55,244 bases of DNA from JAEUMY01 sp031394355. GTDB lineage: Bacteria; Pseudomonadota; Gammaproteobacteria; Burkholderiales; Usitatibacteraceae. Positions within the stretch are counted from its first letter, which is position 1. Every line of letters begins with the position of its first letter. A model generated the notes under the pieces. The model was given only the letters and a program-made list of their open reading frames with translations. It did no database searches and was not told the origin of the DNA. Shown piece after piece: positions 46,070 to 55,103 of this stretch. The position numbers and the translations under genes are program-made. The stretch lies in assembly GCA_031394355.1 (NCBI GenBank), contig JANNSU010000085.1, forward strand, positions 1 through 55,244, written 5' to 3'.

Positions 46070-47653
46070 ATGAACTATTTGCGAATATTCGCGTTGGGCG
46101 CAGTTCTGCTTTCCGGCATGGTTGCCAATGTCGCCCATGCCCAAACTGTCGGTCGGGTGCTGATGTCCATTGGTGAGGTGAGTGCGTTGCGCAAGGGGCA
46201 GGTCGTGCCGCTCACCATAGGGTCCACTGTCGAGAATCAGGATGCCATCCGGGTGGGTAGCCAGAGCAATGCCCAGATTCGATTCAGCGATGAAAGCCTT
46301 GTGGCACTGCGGGCTGGTACCGAATTCAAGATCGAGAACTTCGTGTTCAGCGGGCGCGAGGATGCCGCTTCGCAGGCGACATTCAGCCTGGTTCGGGGGG
46401 GGCTGCGCACGCTGACTGGTCTCATCGGGCGAACGCAGCAGGAGAGATATCGTGTCCGCACGCCCGTATCAACCGTCGGCATTCGTGGAACGAGCTATAC
46501 CTTGATCATCTGCCAGCAGGATTGTCTGGACGCTGACGGTCAGCTTGCACCGGACGGAAATTATGGCCTGGTGCTGGAAGGGCGGTTAGCTGTCAGCAAC
46601 GCAGGGGGCACTGCTGAGTTTGGGGTGGATGAGGCCTTCTTCGTGGCGAGTGCGCTCACCGCACCGCAGCCGCTGGTTGGGAGACCCGGATTCTTGCGTG
46701 ACCGTCTTGAGGCTCGCCAGCGTCAGCGTGATCGGCAGGAAGCGGCAATGGCGATGAGTCGAGAAGCAGAGCGTGAAGGGCAGCGTCAGTCAGACCAGCG
46801 CAAGGAAGCACAGACACAGTTTCGGCCAGTGGCTGGTACACCGCAGGCACCCATTGCAGCTGCCGACCTCAAGGATGAAACCGGCAATATCGCGGTGCTG
46901 GGGGCAGGTCTTGGTGTTGCGGTGGCATGGTCCGCTGGCACAGAGGAACGAGCCCAGGTCGAAGGGGGTCGTGGCACGGTGATCACGCTTGATGCGCAGA
47001 CCAAGGCGTTTGAGTCATTCAAGTTCTTCATCGGCGGAATGGCGGGCTCAAGGGGGGCTGCAGCCATCAAAGACGCTGGTGGCATTGCGGGTGACGGCGG
47101 AATGGTGTGGGGCAGGTGGGATGCCGGTGCGCAGATAGTCCTGAATGGGGCGACGTTTGCACCACCCACCGGGGTCTTCTTCGTATACGGAAATCTCACA
47201 CCACCCTCCGCATTGCCGCAGCCGCTGGCGACCAGTACCGCGCTGTTGGGCACGTTTGTCTATGACTACGTCGGCGGACCGCGCCCGACGGACGGTTCAG
47301 GCAACGTGGGTCAATTCCTCGCAGGCAACTTTACGGTGAATTTCCTTGATCGGACGCTGAACGGCAACGTCGCCTATCAGGTGGGTAACTTCACGTACAG
47401 CATTCCGATGCCGGATGGCACCCGCCTGACCAGCAACACCGGCTATGTAGGATTTGAAGTTCGCGGTACCAACAACGGTATCTGGCGCAATACCCAATCC
47501 GGCATGACCGGTACGCTTGATGCGACCAGTATTGGTGGCTTGTTCATGGGTAGTCGTGCGCAGGGCCTTGGCGTGATTTTCTCGGCGGCGGATATCGTGG
47601 CCGGCAGAACAGCCGGGGCGGCGGCATTCAGATGTCGCGGCGCTCGCTGCTGA
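46070..47653 (+). CDS. Exported FecR-domain protein with TbpB-like C-terminal barrel
   Basis: A 527-residue protein. ATG 46070 is chosen because GAGGG precedes it and the signal peptide begins there (MNYLRIFALGAVLLSG...AHAQ); a GTG at 46058 overlaps the previous stop. A FecR domain spans about 35-150 (VENQDAIRVGSQSNAQIRFSD, VRTPVSTVGIRGTSY), then a charged, Arg/Gln-rich helix (about 205-245). The last ~150 residues have the strand and Gly pattern of small TbpB-type barrels (GTFVYDYVGGPRPTDGSGNVG, GGLFMGSRAQGLGVIF). No lipobox Cys is visible. With the upstream TPR-barrel protein it may form a secreted or surface-displayed pair; that is inference. It converges with and overlaps the PAS-GGDEF-EAL gene by 26 bases. 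Confidence 0.78.
   Translation: MNYLRIFALGAVLLSGMVANVAHAQTVGRVLMSIGEVSALRKGQVVPLTIGSTVENQDAIRVGSQSNAQIRFSDESLVALRAGTEFKIENFVFSGREDAASQATFSLVRGGLRTLTGLIGRTQQERYRVRTPVSTVGIRGTSYTLIICQQDCLDADGQLAPDGNYGLVLEGRLAVSNAGGTAEFGVDEAFFVASALTAPQPLVGRPGFLRDRLEARQRQRDRQEAAMAMSREAEREGQRQSDQRKEAQTQFRPVAGTPQAPIAAADLKDETGNIAVLGAGLGVAVAWSAGTEERAQVEGGRGTVITLDAQTKAFESFKFFIGGMAGSRGAAAIKDAGGIAGDGGMVWGRWDAGAQIVLNGATFAPPTGVFFVYGNLTPPSALPQPLATSTALLGTFVYDYVGGPRPTDGSGNVGQFLAGNFTVNFLDRTLNGNVAYQVGNFTYSIPMPDGTRLTSNTGYVGFEVRGTNNGIWRNTQSGMTGTLDATSIGGLFMGSRAQGLGVIFSAADIVAGRTAGAAAFRCRGARC
46081..46092. repeat. GCGAATATTCGC palindrome, perfect
   Basis: In the signal-peptide codons of the FecR-domain gene, read as RIFA. Confidence 0.85.
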
Positions 47654-50600
47654 AGCCCGCCAGATAAAGGCGCTCGAACTCCGCGGCGGGCACCGGTCTG
47701 CCGCTCAGATAGCCCTGCATGGCATGGCAGCCGCGCGCTGCGAGCCAGTCGCGTTGCGCGGCCTGTTCAACGCCTTCTGCGGTGACCTCGAGATGGAGGG
47801 CTTGTCCCAGCGCGATGACCGCTGACACGATCGCTGCGTCGTCTGCGTCGTCGAGAATGTCAGTCACGAATGAGCGGTCCACCTTGAGCGTGTCGATCGG
47901 GAAGCGCTTCAGGTGTGAGAGGCTGGAGTAGCCGGTACCGAAGTCGTCGATGGCCACACGAACCCCCATCGACCGAAGCTCTGCAAGCATTCGGCCGACT
48001 ATTTCTGCATCCTGCAACAAACTGGTTTCAGTAATCTCGAGTTCAATATGTTGGGGGGAACAGCCGGTGCGGCGCAATTTCTCCCGGATCCGGTCAGTGA
48101 AATGCACGGCCCGGAACTGGCCTGCCGACAGATTGATGGACATGCGAATATTCGCATGGGCTACCGAGTGCCAAAGCTTCTGTTGGTCAAGCGCCGCATC
48201 CAGCACCCAGTTGCCGATGTCATGGATCAGACCGGATTCCTCGGCGAGGTGGATGAAAGCGCCCGGGGCCAACATGCCGCGAACCGGATGGTGCCAGCGC
48301 AGCAATGCCTCGGCACCAATGAGTTGTCCTGACGACATGTTGAAGATGGGCTGGTAATGCAGTTCGAGTTCCTGACGCGCGATGGCGGATCGGAGCGCAT
48401 TTTCCAGAAGCCGCATTTCCGTACCCAGGGCAGCCATGTCGGCGCTGAACATCTGGAAGGTATTCTTGCCCTGCGCCTTGGCGCGATACATGGCCATGTC
48501 CGCGTTGCGCATGAGGGTCTCGGCGTCATCGCCGTCATCGGGGAAAATGCTGAGCCCAACACTGGCGCTGACATAGATTTCATGACCCTCGATATGGCTC
48601 GGCTCGCGAATTTCATCCAGCAGTTTCTGCGCGACCATTCTGGGCGCATCGAGATCGGTAACCTGCTCCAGCACCACCATGAACTCGTCGCCGGACAGGC
48701 GGACCAGCAGGTCACTTTCCCTCACAACCCGCGATAGTCGTACCGACATTTCCCGTAGCAGCTCGTCACCGACGCGATGCCCGAGCGTGTCGTTGACTTC
48801 CTTGAAGCGATCCAGATCAACGAATAGCGTGCAGACGCGCAGACCGGTGCGGCGAGCACGGGCGATCGCCTGGCGCAGGCGGTCGAGCAGCAGGACCCGG
48901 TTTGGCAGGCCGGTCAGTGCGTCGTGAGTGGCCAGATGCTGCAGCCGCTCCTCGGCAAGGACACGCGCGGTCACGTCCTGACCAAGAGACAGAATCGATA
49001 GGACATTGCCGGCATCATCCATCAGGCTGGAGTGATACCACTCGCACCAGATGACCCGGCCATCCTTGCGATAGTTGCGGTGGAGGTTCGTCACTCGCCG
49101 CGGCTGGCCGGACAGCAATCGGTCGCGGAGGTCTGCAGCACTGCCTTCATCCTCCTCAAAGACCAGTCGGATTCGGTCCCAGCCTTCGGCGCGAATCTCC
49201 TCCAGCGTCCAGCCGAACAATTTCTCCGCCTGTGCGGACCAGCGCTTCAACTCACCGTTACGGCTGAGCTCAATCACGGCCAGCGGCGTGTTGTCGAAGT
49301 GATACTCCAACATCGCGTTGGCGTTGCGCAGCTCAAGCTCCGTTCGTTTGATATCGTCGATGTCGGTGCCGGCCGTGTAGAAGCCGATGACATCGCCCGA
49401 GGCGGCCCGCCTTGGCGTGTAACGCAGCTTGTACCAGATCTCCTTGCCGAATCTTGGCAGTTGTACGCGTGTCTCGATGTCAACGACTTCACCCGAGAGC
49501 ACCCGGTCCAGATTGGGCTGGGAGCGCTTGACCCGTTCCGCACCAAAGAGGTCGTCCAGGGACATGCCGATGATTTCTTCGCGAGGAATCAGCATGTTTT
49601 CCGCGTATGGCTCGTTCACTGCGCGCACATGCAGCGACTGATCGATGTAGGCCAGCGGAAAGGGAACACTTTCCATGGCGGAGCGCAGCTCGTTCTCGCT
49701 CTCGCGCAGCGCCAGCTCAGCCAATTTCTGCTCATGAATGTCAGTAGCCACGACATACACGCCACAAATGGTGCCGGCCTTGTCGCGGTCTGGTGCCTGC
49801 TGCACGCGATACCAGCGAATGGTTCCATCGGCCAGCGTTACTTGGCGCTCGTAGCTGACTGTTTCGCCACTTAGCGCACGTTTGCGATAGGGGAGGTTCA
49901 CTTCGACAACTGCTTCACCCAGCACCTCGGCAGTCGTCTTGCCGAGGATGTCGTGGCGTGACACGCCACGGGCTGCCTCATATGCCGCGTTCACGAAAGT
50001 GTAGCGTCCGTTTGCATCCAGGTAGGCAATCGCAGCTGGAATTCGATCGGAAAACCGGCGCATCTCGGCTTCCTGCAGGGCCAGGGCCTCGCGCAATCGG
50101 TGATCTTCACTGATGTCCGTCAGCAGCGTGTAGACACCCAGGATGCTGCCGTCTGGCTGGACATCCGGGAAAAGATGATTCCGAATCCATCGCGGTTCAC
50201 CTTGCACCCATTGCGCAAGTCGTTCGTACATCACGGCCTCACCGGAAAACGCCCTGTCGAGATAAGGCTGGATTTCCTCCAGTACTTCCGCTCCCAGCAC
50301 TTGCTGCAGCGGCTGTCCGATGATTTCCGTTGCGGGTCTTCCGGCCCATTCTTCGCCCGGCCGGTTGACAAACTGATAGCGGAGGTCTCGATCGATATAG
50401 CTGATCGGCGCACCGATGTTGTCGGTTATCAGCCGCAGCTGCTGTTCCTTCTGCTCCAATGCACGCTGAAGCTGATAGTCCTGATGGATATCGGCAACAA
50501 CGGTATACATGCCGACGACAGTGCCGTCTTCCTGAATGTCTGGAAGAAGTGTGGTGCGCACCCAGCGCTTGCTGCTGGCGTGCTGAACTTGGCGCTCGTA

Positions 50601-51236
50601 TACGACTGTGTCACCCTTGAGCGCCTTCTCAAGATAGGGTCGTACTTCTTCAAAGACTTCATTGCCGAAGATCTCAGCCACATGATGACCGACGATGACA
50701 CGTTCATCGAGGGCCAAGCCCAGTAGCCCATGCCTGTTGCTGAATCGGAACGTGAACTTGGTGTCGATGTAGGAGATGGGCACCCGAATGTTGTCTGTGA
50801 TCAGGCGCAGTTGCTCTTCGCGTCTTAGTGCTTCGCGTTCCAGCGCCTTGAGGTCTTGAATGTCCAGAACCATGGCAATGAAGCCGGGTACTGCCCCATC
50901 GTCTAGCCGCTGGGGTGAGAAGACAATCTTTACCCAGCGTTCGGTGCCGTCTGGCAGGTAGCCCTGGCGCTCATAGCTCACGGGCTCTCCGCGCAATGCA
51001 GCGTCGATGTAAGTCTCGACGGACGCATGCAGTGAATCCCCGATGATCTCGCGTACAGACCTGCCAAGAAGGTCGTCCTGACTCAGTCCGATCCAGTCAC
51101 AGAACGCCGCATTTGCCAATAGGTAAGTCTGCGATCGGTCGATGTATGCGGCAGGCAGCGTGAGGACGTCCAGGGCTGGTCGAAGTGCCTGGATCATCGA
51201 GTCTGGCTGAAGCGATGGCAATGGATGAACTTGCAT
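47628..51236 (-). CDS. Six-PAS GGDEF-EAL cyclic-di-GMP regulator
   Basis: A 1,202-residue predicted cytoplasmic signalling protein with no transmembrane segments. About six consecutive PAS domains lie at 15-755, several starting with a repeated LRLITDNIxxPISYID pattern. They are followed by a GGDEF domain (about 770-930) and an EAL domain (about 945-1190). The GGDEF signature reads RLSGDEF, with the first Gly replaced by Ser, so cyclase activity is uncertain. The EAL domain keeps its catalytic set: EALLRW, SINLSAGQ, ELEITETSL, AIDDFGTGYSSL, LKVDRSFV, AEGVE and QGYLSGRP. It is therefore probably an active c-di-GMP phosphodiesterase controlled by PAS ligands or redox. It is monocistronic, convergent with the FecR-domain gene. 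Confidence 0.95.
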   Translation of the reverse strand: MQVHPLPSLQPDSMIQALRPALDVLTLPAAYIDRSQTYLLANAAFCDWIGLSQDDLLGRSVREIIGDSLHASVETYIDAALRGEPVSYERQGYLPDGTERWVKIVFSPQRLDDGAVPGFIAMVLDIQDLKALEREALRREEQLRLITDNIRVPISYIDTKFTFRFSNRHGLLGLALDERVIVGHHVAEIFGNEVFEEVRPYLEKALKGDTVVYERQVQHASSKRWVRTTLLPDIQEDGTVVGMYTVVADIHQDYQLQRALEQKEQQLRLITDNIGAPISYIDRDLRYQFVNRPGEEWAGRPATEIIGQPLQQVLGAEVLEEIQPYLDRAFSGEAVMYERLAQWVQGEPRWIRNHLFPDVQPDGSILGVYTLLTDISEDHRLREALALQEAEMRRFSDRIPAAIAYLDANGRYTFVNAAYEAARGVSRHDILGKTTAEVLGEAVVEVNLPYRKRALSGETVSYERQVTLADGTIRWYRVQQAPDRDKAGTICGVYVVATDIHEQKLAELALRESENELRSAMESVPFPLAYIDQSLHVRAVNEPYAENMLIPREEIIGMSLDDLFGAERVKRSQPNLDRVLSGEVVDIETRVQLPRFGKEIWYKLRYTPRRAASGDVIGFYTAGTDIDDIKRTELELRNANAMLEYHFDNTPLAVIELSRNGELKRWSAQAEKLFGWTLEEIRAEGWDRIRLVFEEDEGSAADLRDRLLSGQPRRVTNLHRNYRKDGRVIWCEWYHSSLMDDAGNVLSILSLGQDVTARVLAEERLQHLATHDALTGLPNRVLLLDRLRQAIARARRTGLRVCTLFVDLDRFKEVNDTLGHRVGDELLREMSVRLSRVVRESDLLVRLSGDEFMVVLEQVTDLDAPRMVAQKLLDEIREPSHIEGHEIYVSASVGLSIFPDDGDDAETLMRNADMAMYRAKAQGKNTFQMFSADMAALGTEMRLLENALRSAIARQELELHYQPIFNMSSGQLIGAEALLRWHHPVRGMLAPGAFIHLAEESGLIHDIGNWVLDAALDQQKLWHSVAHANIRMSINLSAGQFRAVHFTDRIREKLRRTGCSPQHIELEITETSLLQDAEIVGRMLAELRSMGVRVAIDDFGTGYSSLSHLKRFPIDTLKVDRSFVTDILDDADDAAIVSAVIALGQALHLEVTAEGVEQAAQRDWLAARGCHAMQGYLSGRPVPAAEFERLYLAGFSSERRDI
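48144..48155. repeat. GCGAATATTCGC palindrome, perfect
   Basis: In the EAL domain of the PAS-GGDEF-EAL gene, read on the minus strand as ANIR. Confidence 0.85.
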
Positions 51237-51374
51237 GAACTTGTTTTTTGACGCGCGATCTCGATCAATGAGCGTCGAAGTCTACTGCCAGCGGGAATTC
51301 TGCACACCCTGCAAGCCTTTACACCCGGCAAGCCTGCCTTCCATTCCGGATGTGGAAGCAGGATAGCTGTCCGA

Positions 51375-51403
51375 TTGCAGCCCGGGGCCGAGTTGGCTAT
51401 AAT
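51375..51403 (+). promoter_or_regulatory. Promoter of tRNA-Gly
   Basis: TTGCAG (51375-51380), a 17-bp spacer, TATAAT (51398-51403), 12 bases before tRNA-Gly. Confidence 0.75.
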
Positions 51404-51415
51404 GCGATCCGCAAT

Positions 51416-51491
51416 GCGGGCATAGCTCAGTTGGTAGAGCGCAACCTTGCCAAGGTTGAGGTCGAGAGTTCGAGACTCTTTGCCCGCTCCA
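51416..51491 (+). tRNA. tRNA-Gly (anticodon GCC)
   Basis: Seventy-six bases with encoded CCA. The acceptor is GCGGGCA/TGCCCGC, the anticodon stem CAACC/GGTTG encloses loop TTGCCAA, and the T-loop is TTCGAGA. Confidence 0.97.
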
Positions 51492-51500
51492 AATTCAAGA

Positions 51501-51529
51501 AGGGGAAGGTGACCGCCTTCCCCTTTTTT
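51501..51529 (+). terminator. Rho-independent terminator between tRNA-Gly and tRNA-Cys
   Basis: AGGGGAAGG/CCTTCCCCT-type stem with a TTTTTT tail. It would stop or reduce readthrough into tRNA-Cys, which then may need its own promoter. Confidence 0.8.
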
Positions 51530-51558
51530 GCATCCCGGGCGCAATGTCCGGTGGCCGA

Positions 51559-51632
51559 GGCGCGATAGCAAAGCGGTTATGCACCGGATTGCAAATCCGA
51601 GTAGGTCGGTTCGACTCCGGCTCGCGCCTCCA
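51559..51632 (+). tRNA. tRNA-Cys (anticodon GCA)
   Basis: Seventy-four bases with encoded CCA. The acceptor is GGCGCGA/TCGCGCC, the anticodon region CGGATTGCAAATCCG contains GCA, and the T-loop is TTCGACT. Confidence 0.95.
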
Positions 51633-51712
51633 ATTCTCCCTGGTTTCCCCATTCACCACGGGGTGCAATCAGTGGGCTGAATCCTTGTTTCTGACTGAAC
51701 TGTGAACCGAAC

Positions 51713-53210
51713 GTGACCCTGCTTGCCTTGCAATCCGCCCATCTCGCATTTGGCCTGCTTCCCCTGCTGGACGATGCTTCATTTTCAATCCAGGACGGTG
51801 AGCGAATTGGACTTATCGGCCGGAACGGAACCGGAAAGTCTTCGCTCGTGGCAATCATTGCAGGCCTCGCGTCGCTCGATGACGGCGAACGGCATGTCAA
51901 GGACGGCGTGCGGATCGTGCTGGTGGAGCAGGAACCGGTACTACCGCCGGCCGACAGCATGCGTGAGAGCTTGGTCGAGCGGGGTGACATTGCGAATATT
52001 CGCGATGACCGTGATCGGTGGCGCGTCGAGGCGAGGTTGGACGAGTACCTGCACCGCATGGGGATGGACAACGCAGCAACGCTTGACCCGGCAAAGGCCT
52101 CGGGCGGAGAGCGCAAACGTGCTGCGCTGGCACTGGCTTTGGCGCTAGCGCCGGATTTGCTGCTGCTGGATGAGCCGACGAACCATCTTGATGTTGCAGG
52201 CATCGAGCAGTTGGAAACACTCCTCCAGCGCGGTCCGGCTTGCATTGTCGTGACCCATGATCGCCGGTTTCTCGACCAGGTCGTCACCCGCATCGTGGAG
52301 TTGGATCGTGGTGCCTTGCGAAGCTATCCGGGCACGTTCTCGGCCTACGAACGGGTGAAGACGGATCAGCTTGCGGCCGAGGCGCTCGCCAGTCGCCGCT
52401 TTGACAAGTTCTGGCGGGAAGAAGAAGTCTGGATCCGCAAGGGCGTGGAGGCGCGCCGCACCCGCAGCGCGGGCAGGGTAGAGCGGCTTGAACAGCTTCG
52501 CAACGATCGGGCCTCGCGACGGGAGCGGCTGGGCAATGTCAAGATGACGCTGGATGCAGGTGAGCGATCCGGTCGGCTGGTCGCGGAGCTGGAAGGCGTC
52601 GGCAAGTCCTTCGGAGGAGACGTGCTGATCCACGACTTTTCCACCCGCATCATGCGCGGTGACCGGATCGGGCTCATCGGGCCCAATGGTGCCGGCAAGT
52701 CCACCCTGATCAAGATTATCCTGGGCACCGTGACACCTGATGTAGGCACCGTCCGGCTGGGGACCAAACTTCAGGTCGCCTATTTTGATCAGATGCGCGC
52801 GCAACTCGACCCGGAAGCAACGGTTGCGAATACCATCAGCCCTGGTAGCGACTGGGTCGAAATCAACGGACAGCGCAAACACGTGATCAGCTACCTGGGT
52901 GACTTTCTGTTTCCGCCGCGCCGTGCGGAGTCGCCGATCCGAATGCTTTCAGGCGGTGAGCGCAACCGGCTCCTGCTTGCCCGCCTCTTTGCACAACCGG
53001 CAAATCTGCTGGTGCTGGATGAACCCACCAACGATCTCGACATCGAGTCGCTGGAGCTGCTGGAACAGACCTTGCAGGACTACGCGGGCACGCTCCTGCT
53101 TGTGAGTCATGATCGCGCGTTCATGGACAACATCGTGACGCAGTCCATTGTTGCGGAAGGTGGCGGTCTTTGGCGCGAGTATCCCGGTGGCTATGCGGAC
53201 TGGTTGTCGC
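51713..53210 (+). CDS. uup: ABC-F family ATPase, Uup type, cut off at the 3' end
   Basis: A soluble tandem-ABC protein of the ABC-F class, whose members act at ribosomes or on nucleic acids. From GTG 51713, ABC domain 1 has GRNGTGKSS (Walker A), ASGGERKRAAL (signature) and LLLLDEPTNHLD (Walker B). A linker of Arg-rich helices follows. ABC domain 2 has GPNGAGKST, LSGGERNRLLL, LLVLDEPTNDLD and a VSHDRAFMDN H-loop. Similarity continues to YPGGYADWL near residue 499, then stops. The normal C-terminal coiled-coil domain of roughly 100 residues is missing, and the frame continues as meaningless high-GC codons. The break coincides with a GC jump, so a chimeric join is likely rather than a natural truncation. 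Confidence 0.88.
51992..52003. repeat. GCGAATATTCGC palindrome, perfect
   Basis: In the uup-type gene, read as ANIR. Confidence 0.85.
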
Positions 53211-53214
53211 CCCG
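53205..53214. other. Breakpoint between the main contig and a high-GC segment
   Basis: Upstream, Uup homology ends at GGYADWL; downstream, TauE/SafE homology begins at GIVAGTFAG in another frame. GC content rises from about 60% to over 70% across it. Both genes are partial exactly here. Confidence 0.8.
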
Positions 53215-53751
53215 GCATCGTCGCCGGGACCTTCGCCGGGGCGCTGGTGGTGGCGCGCTTGCCGGCGCTGGCGCTCAAGGTCTTCTTCGTCGTCTTCCTT
53301 GCCTACATCGCGTTGCAGATGGCACTCGACTACCGCCCGCCGCCGCAGCGCTTGCTGCCCGGCCGCATGGGCACGACCGTCGCGGGCACGGCGATCGGCG
53401 CGCTGCCGAGCCTCGTCGGCATCGGCGGCGGCGTCATGACGGTGCCTTTCCTCGCCTGGTGCAACGTGCCGGTCCATCGCGCGATCGGAACCTCGTCGGC
53501 GGTCGGCTTCCCGCTGGCTCTCGCGGGGACCGCGGGTTTCGTGCTCGCCAGCTGGAACGCCGAGAACCTGCCCGCCGGCGCCCTCGGCTACGTCTACCTG
53601 CCGGCGCTCGCGGGCATCGCGCTCGCCAGCGTCGGTCGGCGCGTGGGTCGCGCACCGGCAGCGCGCGATCGTGCTGAAGCGCGTGTTCGCCGTGTTCCTG
53701 GTCGCGGTGGGGGCGAAGAGGGCGGCGGGGCTCGAATTCGCGGCGATGTGA
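53211..53751 (+). pseudogene. TauE/SafE family permease fragment, N-terminus missing and frameshifted
   Basis: The C-terminal part of a sulfite-exporter-type (TauE/SafE, TSUP) membrane protein. Hydrophobic helices with family motifs are visible: VFFVVFLAYIALQM, then GxxGGGVMTVPFL (LVGIGGGVMTVPFL) and HRAIGTSSAVGFP, the paired G-rich loops of the family. Roughly the first 100 residues are absent because the homology starts at the breakpoint. Near 53628-53640 the frame slips: similarity resumes in another frame as GAWVAHRQRAIVLKRVFAVFL and ends at TGA 53751. The slip could be a base-calling error near a contig end or a real mutation. Confidence 0.75.
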
Positions 53752-53789
53752 TCACCCGTGGCGCGCACGCGGCGCGGGACGCGCGCCAG

Positions 53790-54305
53790 TCAGCGGAAGT
53801 CGCGCGATCCCGCGGTCGCCTGCCGCCAGAGCAGCGCGAGGCCGACCGCAGGCACGACGAGGTCGGTCCAGAACATGCTGCCCGCGTTGCCCGGCGCGAA
53901 ATTGCCGGCGACGACCCTCTGCACGACGTGGCCGATCGCGGCGCCGCTGAGGAAGATCGCCGGCGCGATCACCGCCGCCGCGCGCAGGCCAAGGCTCCCG
54001 CGGAACGCGAGGAACCCGACGACCGAGAAGCCGAGGCTCGCCATCGCGACCTCGAACTGGAACGGGCTCGGTGCCCAGCCGATGAATGTCGCGGTGAAGT
54101 CCGCGAACACGGTGTGCATGACGGTGTTGTAGAGGAACGAGACGCCGATCGAGAAGAACAGGAACCACGCGAAGAACTTCTCGACGACGAATGCCCGGCT
54201 GCGCGGCGCCGGGCGGCGCGCGATGGCGACGAGCGCCGCGGCGAATCCCAACACCAGCCAGGTCACCGTGGGATTGGACAGAACGAGCCTGATCGCGGTT
54301 TCCAT
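53790..54305 (-). CDS. Small integral membrane protein, DUF6790-like
   Basis: A 171-residue protein with about five hydrophobic segments and no signal peptide. Starting at ATG 54305 (METAIRLVLSNPTVTWLVLGFAAALVA), it contains FAWFLFFSIGVSFLYNTVMH, a polar turn with FIGWAPSPFQFEVAMASLG, SVVGFLAF and a C-terminal segment NAGSMFWTDLVVPAVGLALL. The W.PSPFQ.EVA stretch and overall layout resemble the DUF6790 membrane proteins; the function of those is unknown. Codon use is very GC-rich, like the rest of this segment. It is convergent with the TauE fragment and divergent from the ureidoglycolate-lyase-like gene. Confidence 0.7.
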   Translation of the reverse strand: METAIRLVLSNPTVTWLVLGFAAALVAIARRPAPRSRAFVVEKFFAWFLFFSIGVSFLYNTVMHTVFADFTATFIGWAPSPFQFEVAMASLGFSVVGFLAFRGSLGLRAAAVIAPAIFLSGAAIGHVVQRVVAGNFAPGNAGSMFWTDLVVPAVGLALLWRQATAGSRDFR

Positions 54306-54446
54306 GTCCGACGCGCCGGTGGGTCGAACCGGGACGATACGCGAACCGGCCGGTCGGGTGAATGCGAGGCCTCCGTCGCGAGGGCCGGCGGCCGGTCGCT
54401 TGGCCCGGCCCCGCCGGCGCGAGACAATGGCGGCGAGGCCCCGTCC

Positions 54447-55103
54447 ATGAACGCCCCCGACTACCTCAATCCCGCCGTCCCGCGCGGACTCGCGCGCGTG
54501 ACGATCCGGGTCGTCGACGCGACCGACGCGAACCTGGCCGGCCTCGGCCGCCTCGTCGACGACCCCGCCGCGGTGAAGGTCGCGATCACCCGCTGGCCCG
54601 CGCGCGGGCGGCGCCCGGTCGACGTCGACTCGGGCGACGAAGGCGGCACGACCGAGGGGATCTTCCACTGCGCGTGGCGCGGCGACGTCCTCTATGGCCG
54701 CAACGAGGCCGTCGGCGGCCACTACGTGCTCGCGTACGGGTCCGAACCGGCCGACGCGCGCGAGGACCATGCCCGCGCGCCTTCGCGCATGCTGCTGTGG
54801 CACGCGAACTACCATCCGGACGGCGGCCAGCTCTTCTTCCCGCTCGACCGCAAGCCCTTCGTGGTCCCGCTCGCGCCGCCCGGCGACGAGGTGCGGCCGG
54901 AGGACTTCGTCGCGTACCGCTTCGACGGCACGCGCGGCCTCTACATCCACGCCGACGTGTGGCACGAAGGCGTCTTCACGCGCGAGGGGGAACAGCGCTT
55001 CTTCGACCAGCAGGGCGCGGTTCATGCCCGCGTGTCGGTGGATTTCCCGCGCGAGTTCGGCTGCCTCGTCGAGGTCCCGCTGTGCGAAGAGGCGCGGACG
55101 TGA
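54447..55103 (+). CDS. Ureidoglycolate lyase-like protein
   Basis: A 218-residue cupin-type protein, starting at ATG 54447 (MNAPDYLNPAV). The C-terminal half matches the ureidoglycolate lyase/AllA-like family: LLWHANYHPDGGQLFFP, then YIHADVWHEGVF (about 168-180) with the paired His/Trp region, and a DFPREFGCLVEVPL ending. AllA-type enzymes split ureidoglycolate into glyoxylate and urea in purine breakdown. Many relatives of this longer type are only predicted, so the substrate is uncertain. There is no signal peptide. It lies in the high-GC end of the window and probably belongs to a different genome region or organism than the rest. Confidence 0.65.
   Translation: MNAPDYLNPAVPRGLARVTIRVVDATDANLAGLGRLVDDPAAVKVAITRWPARGRRPVDVDSGDEGGTTEGIFHCAWRGDVLYGRNEAVGGHYVLAYGSEPADAREDHARAPSRMLLWHANYHPDGGQLFFPLDRKPFVVPLAPPGDEVRPEDFVAYRFDGTRGLYIHADVWHEGVFTREGEQRFFDQQGAVHARVSVDFPREFGCLVEVPLCEEART

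Noticed and set aside
53790..55025. A 411-codon minus-strand frame in the high-GC end
   Set aside because: Only the first-listed membrane protein part (53790-54305) is plausible; the upstream part is antisense to the ureidoglycolate-lyase-like gene.
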